Shown here one piece after another: positions 1 to 6,986 of a stretch of DNA of 9,968 nucleotides. The DNA is taken from the NCBI GenBank assembly GCA_030640395.1, contig DAOWJK010000053.1, positions 1 to 9,968 on the forward strand, written 5' to 3'. How positions within the stretch are numbered: the first letter of the stretch is position 1; each line of letters starts with the position of its first letter. A program made the translations under genes and the position numbers. This stretch comes from Nanobdellota archaeon (GTDB lineage: Archaea; Nanobdellota; Nanobdellia; Pacearchaeales; GW2011-AR1). The notes under the pieces are model-generated. The model was not told where the DNA came from and searched no databases. It worked only from the letters and a program-made list of their open reading frames with translations.

Positions 1-294
1 ATTGCATCTCTTCATTGTGTTAAAGGAGAAAAAAACAGAGAAAAAACAATAAAAGAACTTTTTAGGGTTTTGAAAAAAAATGCAAAAGCAGAAATTGGTG
101 TCTGGAACAAAAACTCAAAAAGATTTAAAAATTCTCCAAAAGAAAAATTTGTTGGCTGGCGGGATAAAGGAAAAAGATATTATTATCTCTTTGAAGAAGA
201 CGAAATCCACAATCTATTTAAAAAAACAGGTTTTAAAATAATTTCAACTCATAATTCAGAAATGATGATAAATTTTATTGTTGAAAAGCCCTAA
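1..294 (+). CDS. Trm9/ALKBH8-like SAM-dependent tRNA methyltransferase, C-terminal part
   Basis: The frame is open from the first base of the window, so the gene begins upstream and only 97 codons are seen. The visible part starts with IASLHCVKG, followed by a helix ending in ELFRVLKKNAKAEIGVWN. This matches strand 4, the following helix and strand 5 of a class I SAM methyltransferase, where the usual wording is RVLKPGG. Next comes FVGWRDKGKRYYYLFEEDEI, which resembles the PW...RYYHLF block of Trm9/ALKBH8 enzymes that methylate wobble-uridine side chains in tRNA. The SAM-binding GxGxG motif must lie outside the window. A TTG at 70 could serve as a start, but it would cut the fold in half, and the homology continues upstream. 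The gene ends two bases from the stop of the convergent gene. The methyltransferase fold is confident; tRNA wobble as the target is an inference from the tail motif. Confidence 0.7.
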   Translation: MASLHCVKGEKNREKTIKELFRVLKKNAKAEIGVWNKNSKRFKNSPKEKFVGWRDKGKRYYYLFEEDEIHNLFKKTGFKIISTHNSEMMINFIVEKP

Positions 295-440
295 TTTATT
301 TTTTCTTCCTAACAATTTTCATCATATCAAAAAAACTCTTCTTTTCAAATTCAACAATGTTTTTTTCTTCCAAGTCAATTTTAATCTTAATCATTCCAAG
401 CCCGGAAATAAAAATAGTTCCAACAAGAAAATCTTTTTTA

Positions 441-491
441 CTTGCCTGCTTTGCAGGTTCTTGCGCCCTATTGGGTGTGCCCTTTAGGGTA
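441..491 (-). repeat. In-gene hairpin element E (three small hairpins)
   Basis: On the plus strand three hairpins follow each other: CCTGC-TTT-GCAGG (445-457), GCGCCC-TATT-GGGTGT (463-478, two G-T pairs) and CCC-TTTA-GGG (480-489). The segment between the first two, AGGTTCTTGCGCC, matches AGGTTCTCGCACC in element C inside another gene. The element is translated in frame as LKGTPNRAQEPAKQAS, about 17 codons, between a helix and the conserved C-terminal strands of the host protein. It is visibly richer in G and C than its flanks. Confidence 0.6.
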
Positions 492-627
492 TTAATTTTC
501 TGCAACGACAAAAGAATTTTCTGAATCTTGCTTTTTATTTCCTGCTCCTTCATCTTATCCACAATCATCTTTTCAATCTCTTCAAAATCAAAATCAATAT
601 TATCTGAAATTTTTTCCAAAACAACTT

Positions 628-642
628 GCCCCTCCTTGGGGT
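628..642 (-). repeat. Possible partial hairpin element F next to element A
   Basis: GCCCC-TCCTT-GGGGT forms a four-pair hairpin, like the GCCCC...GGGGT frame of element D. It is followed by TTATCTCC, which resembles the loop of elements A and B (TTTATATCTCC). It lies 26 bases from element A and may be part of the same composite insertion. The similarity is short, so this is tentative. Confidence 0.35.
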
Positions 643-667
643 TATCTCCAATTTGTTCAACAGGGAT

Positions 668-715
668 GCCTTCTGTATTTATATCTCCTTTTACAGAAGG
701 TACACCCTTGGGTGC
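668..715 (-). repeat. In-gene hairpin element A (48 bases, 16 codons)
   Basis: Plus-strand structure: G, a perfect 9-bp stem CCTTCTGTA (669-677) / TACAGAAGG (692-700) closing a 14-base loop, then TACACCCTTGGGTGC (701-715), itself a hairpin (CACCC/GGGTG). The same architecture, offsets, loop and tail occur in thrS (element B) with three compensatory stem changes. It is translated in frame as APKGVPSVKGDINTEG. Confidence 0.8.
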
Positions 716-813
716 AGAACTCATATTTTCCAGATGAAAACTAAATACTTTTTTTGTCTCAGGAATAAAATAATCAATATGAATTTTATTTCCCTTGTCT
801 TCCTTGTCAATTG

Positions 814-819
814 AAAAAA
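814..819 (-). other. Frameshift point in a six-base homopolymer
   Basis: On the coding strand the sequence is GGG TTT TTT CAA. Reading on in the first frame gives FFQLTR and a low-quality tail that continues past 721. One additional T, or a -1 slip, gives FF followed by SIDKEDKGNK and the rest of the protein. A missing T in the run explains it most simply. Confidence 0.6.
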
Positions 820-889
820 CCCAGAACAAAAATACGCACCTGGATTTTCCTTCACAAAACTCTGAAACTTTTCAGACGCAAATAATTTT

Positions 890-1459
890 TCAAGATAAAA
901 TTGGAGGTTCATTTTTTTTATTTTTCCATTCTTTTTTAAGAAGACCGTAAATATTTCCATCGTGAATTTTCCCAGTAGCAATACTTTTACAATCCTCCCG
1001 CAAAACACCTTCTAACTTAAATCCAAATTTTTTAGCTAAAGCATTTGATGCTTTATTAATAACAAAAGATTTCCAGACAATTTTTCTTAATTTCAATTTA
1101 TTAAATCCAAAATTAATTAGAGCAACAACAGATTCACTCATAATATTTTTTCTCCAATATTTTTTTCCAAGCCAACAACCAATCTCCCCTTTTCCATCTT
1201 TAACTTCTAAAAATCCAATTCCACCAACAACCTTTTTTTCATTTCTTAATTCTATAGCAAAATCATAATTCTCCCTCGGTTTTTTCCTCTTATTTTTATT
1301 ACAATTATCCGCCCACCATTTAGCATCTTTCAATTTATATGGATAAGGAATAGCGGTAACCCATTGAGAAATATTCTTATCATTAATATTTTCAATTAAA
1401 TCTTTAATATCTTTTTTACCCCATTCTCTTAAAATCAATCTCTCTGTCGTTAATTTCAT
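890..1459 (-). CDS. RimJ/RimL-type GNAT N-acetyltransferase
   Basis: This 189-residue protein transfers an acetyl group from acetyl-CoA to an amine. The opening TERLILREWGKKDIKDL is the usual start of the Acetyltransf_3 (RimJ/RimL) branch. The centre reads VVGGIGFLEV...GEIGCWLGKKYWRKNIMSESV, in which the YWRKNIM stretch stands where the acetyl-CoA pyrophosphate loop (Q/RxxGxG/A) belongs, with the glycines poorly kept. The end reads VINKASNALAKKFGFKLEGVLRED, the family's classic N..S..V..K.GF..EG block. RimJ and RimL themselves acetylate ribosomal proteins, but this branch has many substrates and the target here is unknown. Its ATG overlaps the thrS stop codon as ATGA, which suggests translational coupling, with GGAG-like sequence just before it. 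The poorly conserved acetyl-CoA loop is worth noting but does not rule out activity. Confidence 0.85.
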   Translation of the reverse strand: MKLTTERLILREWGKKDIKDLIENINDKNISQWVTAIPYPYKLKDAKWWADNCNKNKRKKPRENYDFAIELRNEKKVVGGIGFLEVKDGKGEIGCWLGKKYWRKNIMSESVVALINFGFNKLKLRKIVWKSFVINKASNALAKKFGFKLEGVLREDCKSIATGKIHDGNIYGLLKKEWKNKKNEPPILS

Positions 1460-3195
1460 CCTCTCTCCTCAATCTCCTTCCTCAACTTCTCAACAAACTC
1501 CTCAACTTTAAAATTCTCAATTTTCTTATCTCCTCTAATCCGAACTGCCAGACTACTTTCTTTTTCTTCCCTGTCTCCTACAACAATTATATAAGGCACC
1601 CTCATAATTTCCGCATCCTTGACTTTTGCAGGAACAGTTGTCTGCCGAAAATCAAAATCAATTCTCAAATTTGGAATTTTCTCTCCAATCTGTTTTATAA
1701 TTTCCCGGGCATATTTCTCATTCCTGTCTGTAAAACTCAAAACCCGAACCTGAATCGGCGCAAGCCAGGTTGGAAGTCTTCCATTATAATGTTCAATTAA
1801 AATTCCAATAAATCTTTCCAAACTTCCGTAAATTGTCCTGTGAATCATAACAGGTCTTTTCTTTTTGTTGTTCTTGCCTGTATACTCCAGGTTGAACCGC
1901 TCTGGCATAGCAAAATCCAACTGAATAGTTGCGCACTGCCAGGTTCTGCCTAAAGAATCTTTCACATGAAAATCAATTTTAGGCCCGTAAAAAACACCAT
2001 CTCCCTTGTTAATTTTAAATTTAACTTTCTTTTTCTTCAAAACATTTTTTAAAGTCTTTTCTGCAAGGTCCCACATTTTTTCTTCCCCTATTCTTTTTTC
2101 AGGGCGTGTTGACAACTCAATATGGTCAATTTTCAATTTAAATTTTTTATAGAAAAAAATTGCCAAATCAATAATTTTTTCAAGTTCATGAGATGTCTGT
2201 TTTTCAGTGCAATAAATATGAGCGTCATCCTGGGTGAACTGAATAACCCTGAATAATCCCCCAAGAACTCCTGAAAGTTCCTGCCTGTGAACAACCCCAA
2301 GTTCTCCGACTCTTAACGGCAAATCCTTGTAACTTTTTGGTCTTGTTTTGTATATTAATATCCCACCCGGACAGTTCATAGGCTTGATTGCAAACTCTCT
2401 TTTTTCATATTCTGTTAAAAAAATATTCTCCTTATACTTTTCCCAATGCCCTGAAATCTGCCATAATTTTTTATCTAAAATCTGGGGTGTGGAAATCTCC
2501 TGGTAACCTGCTTTTTTATGCTCATTTCTCCAAAAATTAATCAACTCGTTCCTGATTATCAAACCATTATTATGCCAAAAAACCATGCCTGGCGCAGTCT
2601 CTGAAAAACTAAACAAGTCCATCTGCTGTCCAATAATCCTGTGGTCATTATCTTTTAACTTGCTCCTGTCCAACCGTGTCTTTGAGATTTCTCTAAGCAA
2701 TTGCTTGTAATCATAACTTTCTTTGCCCTCTATGTTTATATCTCCTATCATAGAGGGTACACCCTTGGGTGCCACACCTTCAACACTTATCTCCCTCGAC
2801 AACTCACTCAAAGGATGTCCCTTCACCTTTAACTCAAACTCCTTGTAATATCCAAAAGGAGCCCTGACAACCTTGAAAGATTTTTTCAATTCATTCTCTG
2901 CCCCTTCCAAAACCTTCACTGCAATTTCAGGGGAACTTAAATTACTTGACAAATGCGCATAAGGATAAAGAACAACATTCTTCACATTCACCTGCGACCC
3001 AACATCCTTGACATTTTTCACAAGTTCTTCAACAACTTTCTTAACATCAGAATCAGATTTTTCAACAGCACTCAAAACAACCAAGCACTCATCAACTTTT
3101 TTTTCACTCTTGTCTTTTAGATCCTCAATTTTTTTCAGTGCCTTTTTCAACGGCTTGAATTTAATATAATCGCAATGCAATAAAAGTATTTTCAT
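1456..3195 (-). CDS. thrS: Threonyl-tRNA synthetase, archaeal type, with a hairpin-element insertion
   Basis: Charges tRNA-Thr with threonine in the cytoplasm; 579 residues. Residues 1-135 form the archaeal-type editing domain (MKILLLHCDY, LYPYAHLSSN, RAPFGYYKEFELKVKGHPLSELSR), which has a D-aminoacyl-tRNA deacylase-like fold and removes serine from tRNA-Thr. The class II catalytic core spans about 200-475. Motif 2 is VHRQE (302-306). The zinc ligands expected for ThrRS are present: C275 in MNCPGG, H326 in DDAHIYC and H452 in MIHRTIYG. Motif 3 is GSLERFIGILIEH. The C-terminal anticodon-binding domain covers about 480-579. Residues 142-157, in the linker between editing and catalytic domains, are encoded by hairpin element B. 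Start chosen because MKILLLHCDY matches the family N-terminus and a TATA box lies about 25 bases upstream, implying a nearly leaderless mRNA. First gene of a three-gene operon. Confidence 0.97.
   Translation of the reverse strand: MKILLLHCDYIKFKPLKKALKKIEDLKDKSEKKVDECLVVLSAVEKSDSDVKKVVEELVKNVKDVGSQVNVKNVVLYPYAHLSSNLSSPEIAVKVLEGAENELKKSFKVVRAPFGYYKEFELKVKGHPLSELSREISVEGVAPKGVPSMIGDINIEGKESYDYKQLLREISKTRLDRSKLKDNDHRIIGQQMDLFSFSETAPGMVFWHNNGLIIRNELINFWRNEHKKAGYQEISTPQILDKKLWQISGHWEKYKENIFLTEYEKREFAIKPMNCPGGILIYKTRPKSYKDLPLRVGELGVVHRQELSGVLGGLFRVIQFTQDDAHIYCTEKQTSHELEKIIDLAIFFYKKFKLKIDHIELSTRPEKRIGEEKMWDLAEKTLKNVLKKKKVKFKINKGDGVFYGPKIDFHVKDSLGRTWQCATIQLDFAMPERFNLEYTGKNNKKKRPVMIHRTIYGSLERFIGILIEHYNGRLPTWLAPIQVRVLSFTDRNEKYAREIIKQIGEKIPNLRIDFDFRQTTVPAKVKDAEIMRVPYIIVVGDREEKESSLAVRIRGDKKIENFKVEEFVEKLRKEIEERG
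2725..2772 (-). repeat. In-gene hairpin element B in thrS (48 bases, 16 codons)
   Basis: Plus strand: G, 9-bp stem CCCTCTATG (2726-2734) / CATAGAGGG (2749-2757), 14-base loop TTTATATCTCCTAT, then TACACCCTTGGGTGC (2758-2772). Compared with element A, stem positions 3, 7 and 9 differ and each partner base changes to match, so all nine pairs remain. The tail is identical over 15 bases and the loop over the first 12. It is translated as APKGVPSMIGDINIEG. Confidence 0.85.
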
Positions 3196-3215
3196 AAAGC
3201 AAACAAGAAAATAGG

Positions 3216-3225
3216 TTTTATAAAA
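3216..3225 (-). promoter_or_regulatory. TATA box of thrS
   Basis: TTTTATAAAA is centred about 25 bases upstream of the thrS ATG, in the 30-base gap after trpS. The spacing places transcription start at or next to the start codon, which gives a leaderless message and an own promoter for thrS despite its closeness to trpS. Confidence 0.6.
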
Positions 3226-4356
3226 TTATTTATACAAAAATTCATCAATCCTTTTCTCTGCTAATTTTCTTTTTTTCTGATGTTGATTCAAAAAAACATT
3301 TATTTTCTCAATTAAAATATTTTTTAATTCACTTGTCAGCATTTTCCCGGATTTATAGTCGTTATAAATTTTTTTCAGCTTTTCATCATCTGGCTCAAAA
3401 AACATTTTCAAATACTGGAAACTCACATCAACATCAGGGTTGCCTCCTTTTTTCCTGTGCTCTTCAACAGAATGCTGTCCTCCTGAAAAAGCATACTTGT
3501 TAATTTTCTTCCTGACTTCTGCAGGAGAATCTGTTGTTAAAATCGCCTTAGAATCATCTGATGAAGACATTTTCCCTCCAACACCTGTTAAAGGCGGGAG
3601 AAACACACTATGCAAAATTGCTGGTTTATAATACCCAATTTTAGGCAGGACATCTCTTGAAATTCTAAAATGAGTATCTTGATCAATTCCCAGCGGAATC
3701 AAGCACGGAATTTTTTTCTTTTTCAAAACACTTGGTAAAAAAGCTGGAACAGCCTGCATAGCAGTATAAAAAATACTTCCAATATTATTAGTATCATTAA
3801 AACCAAAACTAGATTTAATAGTTGAGAAAGTTATTTTCTTGGCAACCTTAATGGCCTGAGGAAACATCAAACCTGCATGTTTTGTATCAACCAGGGAATG
3901 TGTTTTCTTAGAATCAAATCCCAACGCAATAACATCTAGCATATCTTCATAAGTTGCCTTTTTTGTATCCTCTAAAGTGACTTCATTCTTATACAAAAAT
4001 TTTTCTTCATCAGGAAATTGAAACCAAACTTCCGCTCCAAATTTATCCTGCAGCCATTTGCACATTATCCACGGCATCAAGTGCCCTAAATGAACTTTAC
4101 TCCCTTTAGTTGAAGCTCGCCCGGTATAAAGAAAAAACTTATTCCCTTTCTCATATTCATCTAAAATCCAATTCAAATCTCGATGCGCAAAAAAAACCTT
4201 TCTTCTCAAAAATAAATGCAAATCATCTGTATGCCTCTCAATCCTTCTCAATAATTTATCATTTAACTTAGAAACTCCAAACTTCTTGATTAACTTCCCA
4301 TAATCAACCTCTCCTTTAACCTCATAAGGAGTCACCTCAAAACTTTTACCTCTCAT
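3226..4356 (-). CDS. trpS: Tryptophanyl-tRNA synthetase, archaeal/eukaryal type
   Basis: Charges tRNA-Trp in the cytoplasm; 376 residues from the ATG at 4356. Class I signatures are clear: LYTGRASTKGSKVHLGHLMP contains the HIGH-equivalent HLGH (residues 89-92), and GVGGKMSSSDD contains the KMSKS-equivalent KMSSS (262-266). The block GIDQDTHFRISRDVLPKIGYYKP and the N-terminal extension FEVTPYEVKGEVDYGKLIKKFG are typical of archaeal and eukaryotic enzymes, and so is the length. A TTG at 4371 in the same frame would add five residues, but the ATG gives the familiar N-terminus. The gene is transcribed away from the membrane-protein gene and probably uses the shared TATA box at 4407-4416, giving a leader of about 30 bases. 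No hairpin element is seen in it. Confidence 0.96.
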   Translation of the reverse strand: MRGKSFEVTPYEVKGEVDYGKLIKKFGVSKLNDKLLRRIERHTDDLHLFLRRKVFFAHRDLNWILDEYEKGNKFFLYTGRASTKGSKVHLGHLMPWIMCKWLQDKFGAEVWFQFPDEEKFLYKNEVTLEDTKKATYEDMLDVIALGFDSKKTHSLVDTKHAGLMFPQAIKVAKKITFSTIKSSFGFNDTNNIGSIFYTAMQAVPAFLPSVLKKKKIPCLIPLGIDQDTHFRISRDVLPKIGYYKPAILHSVFLPPLTGVGGKMSSSDDSKAILTTDSPAEVRKKINKYAFSGGQHSVEEHRKKGGNPDVDVSFQYLKMFFEPDDEKLKKIYNDYKSGKMLTSELKNILIEKINVFLNQHQKKRKLAEKRIDEFLYK

Positions 4357-4406
4357 AATTCCCTGAACCAATTCCCATTTTTAAACATTGCCGAACAACC
4401 CCAAAT

Positions 4407-4416
4407 ATTTATAAAT
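4407..4416. promoter_or_regulatory. Palindromic TATA box shared by divergent genes
   Basis: ATTTATAAAT reads the same on both strands. Its centre is about 26 bases upstream of the ATG at 4438, so the plus-strand gene is probably leaderless. On the other strand it would start transcription near 4386, about 30 bases before the trpS ATG. No other good TATA-like sequence is seen for trpS. Confidence 0.5.
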
Positions 4417-4437
4417 AATAATTAACTGAAATATAAA

Positions 4438-6474
4438 ATGAAAAGAGGTATAATTTTCCTAATGTCTTTAATCCTGCTTACTTCTCTGGCATCTGCAGAT
4501 ATAATAATTAATCAGCAGCCAAAAGAAATCTACAATCTGGGAGATATAATAGAAATCCCTGCCACAATAAAGGCAACAACAAACATTGAGGGAAGTTTCC
4601 AGATGGACTTAATCTGCAACGGCCCAATAATTAATTTCTACAAAAACGGAGTAAAACTCTCGGTAGGGGAAGAAAAAAAATTCGACTCTTCAGTTGTTCT
4701 CACTAAAGACACCATCGGAACCATAAAAGGGAAATGCAAAATAAAGGCTTCGCTCGCAGGAGAATTTGTCCTCACAAATGAATTCAGAATATCAGACAAT
4801 CTAAAAATTAATTTAAACATGGAAAAAACAGAATTCAATCCAGGCACAAGTGTCTTTGTTGAGGGCTCTGCAGTAAAGGAAAATCAGGAAGAGGTGGAAG
4901 GTTTCATAGAAATTGAATTCTTGTCAATTAAGGTAACAAACCAGACAAGCAACCAAACAACCTCAACAACAAGCCTGGTTTTGGCAGACGCTGTCAGCAA
5001 CGGGTTTTTTTCTGTAGAAATACCTTTAGCAGATGACACAGAAGCTGGGGTGCATCCGATGAAAATAATTGTCTATGAAAAAGACCCAAACGGGGAAATA
5101 ACAAATCAGGAATCAATTGAGCACAGTATCAGAGTCCTGCAACTGGCAACAAGTCTTGAAATAATTATTGAAAACCACGACGTGGAACCAGGAACAAGCC
5201 TCAGGGTAAAAGCAATCCTCCATGACCAGACAGGCGAAAAAATAGACTCAACAGCAATTATAACTGTGAAAAGAAACGACAACACAATTTTGGAGCAAAC
5301 TGAAAAATCAACAGATGAGTGGATGGAATTGCCGGTAGCATACAACGAGCCCCCGGAACAATGGAAAGTCGTCGCTGTTTCAAACGAGTTCATAACAGAA
5401 GCGACTTTTAATATCATGGAAAAGAAAGATGTAAAAGTTGAAATATTAAACAACACACTTACCCTGACAAACATCGGAAATGTTTTGTACAATGATACTA
5501 TTTTGGTAAAGATAGGCGACGAGTCTACAGATTTAAATGTAAGTCTGGAAGTGGATGAAACCAAAAAGTACAAGCTAAGCGCCCCTGAAGGAGAATATAA
5601 AGTAGAATTAATTGCAGGAGGAGAAAGCAGAATAACTCAAAATGTTTTTCTCACTGGAAAAGCAATTGACATAAAAGAAGCGTCAAATGCAGCCATAAGA
5701 ATAATAAGGCATCCTTTTGTCTGGGTTTTCATAACAGCCATCCTTGGATTTGTCGCATTCATAGTTTTCAAAAAAGGATACAAAAGAAGTTTTTTTGGTT
5801 ACATGCATTTAGGAAACAAGGGCAAGATTAAACCAATGCCATTAAAAAAAAACTCATTGATTAACTCAGGAAACAAAGCTCTGCTTTCTTTGTCAATTAA
5901 AGGGGACAAGCAAAATGCAAGTATTGTCTGCCTTAAAATAAAAAACCTCAAGGAAATTGAATCGGCAAAATCAAATGCAGAAGAAAAATTGCAGGAAATT
6001 GTTGATTCAGCAGAAGAAAATAAAGCAGCAACTTATGAAAGCCAGGACAGCATATTTTTTATTTTAGCGCCGATAAAAACAAAAACATTTCACAATGAAA
6101 AAACAGCAATAGAAATCGCGCAAAAAATCAGGGCAATCCTGACAGAACATAATAAATTAGCCAGGCAAAAAATAGATTTTGGAATTTCATTAAACCACGG
6201 AACAATCGTCGCAAAACAAGAAACTGATTCTCTCAAATTCATGAGCATGGGAACACTGATTACAACAGCAAGAAAAATTGCTGCCTTGTCTGACAATGAA
6301 ATTTTCTTAGGTGAAAAATTTAAAGCCAGGTTGGAATCAAATGTAAAAACAGAAAAACACATCAAAGACAATGTTGATTTTTACACAATAAAAGAAATAA
6401 AAGACAGGGACGAGCATAAAGATTTTATCAGGAATTTTTTGAATAGGTTGGAAGGGGAGAAGAATAAGAAATAG
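4438..6474 (+). CDS. Membrane protein: extracellular beta-rich region, one membrane helix, cytoplasmic degenerate class III cyclase-like domain
   Basis: 678 residues. Residues 1-20 form a signal peptide ending LASA before D21. Residues 21-415 are rich in short beta strands and resemble tandem Ig-like domains, for example LEIIIENHDVEPGTSLRVKAILHDQTGEKID and a CARDB-like stretch LTLTNIGNVLYNDTI. One helix at about 426-445 is followed by KKGYKR, so the tail is cytoplasmic. Residues 490-655 resemble a class III adenylate/guanylate cyclase homology domain: IDFGISLNHGTIVAK matches the IGIH.GEVVAG strand-turn, and FMSMGTLITTARKIAALSDNEIFLGEKF matches the block containing VIGDTVN, AARLE and the following strand. 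Key residues are lost: the D of GDTVN is T606, the N is T609, the arginine position holds K613, and the first metal aspartate is absent (CLKIKNL). It is therefore likely a pseudo-cyclase used for binding or sensing. No neighbour suggests its ligand. Topology is confident, the domain assignment moderate. Confidence 0.75.
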   Translation: MKRGIIFLMSLILLTSLASADIIINQQPKEIYNLGDIIEIPATIKATTNIEGSFQMDLICNGPIINFYKNGVKLSVGEEKKFDSSVVLTKDTIGTIKGKCKIKASLAGEFVLTNEFRISDNLKINLNMEKTEFNPGTSVFVEGSAVKENQEEVEGFIEIEFLSIKVTNQTSNQTTSTTSLVLADAVSNGFFSVEIPLADDTEAGVHPMKIIVYEKDPNGEITNQESIEHSIRVLQLATSLEIIIENHDVEPGTSLRVKAILHDQTGEKIDSTAIITVKRNDNTILEQTEKSTDEWMELPVAYNEPPEQWKVVAVSNEFITEATFNIMEKKDVKVEILNNTLTLTNIGNVLYNDTILVKIGDESTDLNVSLEVDETKKYKLSAPEGEYKVELIAGGESRITQNVFLTGKAIDIKEASNAAIRIIRHPFVWVFITAILGFVAFIVFKKGYKRSFFGYMHLGNKGKIKPMPLKKNSLINSGNKALLSLSIKGDKQNASIVCLKIKNLKEIESAKSNAEEKLQEIVDSAEENKAATYESQDSIFFILAPIKTKTFHNEKTAIEIAQKIRAILTEHNKLARQKIDFGISLNHGTIVAKQETDSLKFMSMGTLITTARKIAALSDNEIFLGEKFKARLESNVKTEKHIKDNVDFYTIKEIKDRDEHKDFIRNFLNRLEGEKNKK

Positions 6475-6497
6475 TTAATAATAAAACATCTAATTTT

Positions 6498-6941
6498 CTA
6501 CTTTGTCTTCTTATATATGTCAACATAATTACCATATCTACTTAATTCTTCAATACAGTTTAAAATCACAGGATTATATACGCCAGGCATAGATTCAATA
6601 ACTAAAAGCCATGGGTTGTTATTTCTTTTTCTTCTTTTACGCACAATTCCATAATGGGAGTAATAATCAAATTTTTCTCTCCTATGAAATGCCACTAAAC
6701 AATCTGTTTCCAAACTATCTATTTGTGAGAGTTCAGGAAGCTTATCCTTTTTTAATAAAATAGATATACATCTAGAAGTATCCCAAAAATATTGAGGTAA
6801 TCTTAAAATTCCCATAGCATAATCTTGACAGCCTACTTCATCTGGTTCAAAGTTCCTAGCAGGAATAATAACTTTAGGTTTAAAATCTCCTTTTCGTGCA
6901 ATTAATCCTTTATATTTTTTTAATAGTAATTCCAACTTCAT
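6498..6941 (-). CDS. Hypothetical protein, possibly papain-fold (NlpC/P60- or CHAP-like)
   Basis: 147 residues, with no clear family. A cysteine sits near the start of a helix (VGCQDYAMGIL). Later DCLVAFHRREKFDYYSHYGIVRK resembles the strand-His-strand of NlpC/P60 and CHAP proteins (DLV.F....SHVGIY), followed by WLLVIESMPGV as the next strand. This order, Cys then His on a strand, suggests the papain-like fold, but no motif is decisive. There is no signal peptide, so an extracellular wall hydrolase is unlikely; an intracellular role or a structural relative is more plausible. It starts at an ATG with TATA-like sequence 26-36 bases upstream and ends 23 bases from the convergent membrane-protein gene. 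Its basic RKRRKRNNN patch is probably a loop. Confidence 0.55.
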   Translation of the reverse strand: MKLELLLKKYKGLIARKGDFKPKVIIPARNFEPDEVGCQDYAMGILRLPQYFWDTSRCISILLKKDKLPELSQIDSLETDCLVAFHRREKFDYYSHYGIVRKRRKRNNNPWLLVIESMPGVYNPVILNCIEELSRYGNYVDIYKKTK

Positions 6942-6963
6942 AAAGAAAAGAAAACCTGTTCAG

Positions 6964-6982
6964 ATTTTAAACATTTATATCC
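6964..6982 (-). promoter_or_regulatory. TATA-like region of the 6941-6498 gene
   Basis: On the minus strand this reads as ATATAAAT followed by GTTTAAAAT. The second element is centred about 27 bases from the ATG at 6941, the distance seen for the other promoters here. It lies in the 45-base gap after the Ncs6-like gene. Confidence 0.4.
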
Positions 6983-6986
6983 TTAA

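Larger units (their letters stand above)
296..912 (-). pseudogene. Conserved hypothetical protein, interrupted by a one-base frameshift and carrying hairpin insertions
   Basis: Read in two frames joined at a run of six A (814-819), this gives a coherent protein of about 205 residues. It starts MNLQFYLEKLF at the ATG at 912 and continues ENPGAYFCSGFF, then SIDKEDKGNKIHIDYFIP. The C-terminal part runs DFLVGTIFISGLGMIKIKID and ends in a lysine-rich tail. I do not recognise a function. It has no membrane helix and looks like a soluble alpha/beta protein with a central acidic helical stretch (residues 105-140). Residues 67-82 (APKGVPSVKGDINTEG) are the peptide of hairpin element A, and residues 143-158 come from element E. 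Both fall in probable loops. The start overlaps the end of the upstream acetyltransferase by 23 bases, so it is the third gene of the thrS operon. The frameshift may be a sequencing or assembly error, a real mutation, or -1 slippage. A TTG at 829 opens the second frame alone but would remove the N-terminal 30 residues. Confidence 0.6.

Noticed and set aside
295..310. Oligo-T transcription terminator after the methyltransferase gene
   Set aside because: The T-rich stretch also encodes the lysine tail of the convergent gene, and T runs are common throughout this AT-rich window.
4356..4371. TTG start for trpS at 4371
   Set aside because: The ATG at 4356 gives the usual N-terminus; the five extra residues match nothing known.
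5106..5573. 155-codon minus-strand open frame within the membrane-protein gene
   Set aside because: The plus-strand frame has a signal peptide, membrane helix and domain homology; the antisense product is serine/phenylalanine-rich with no motif.
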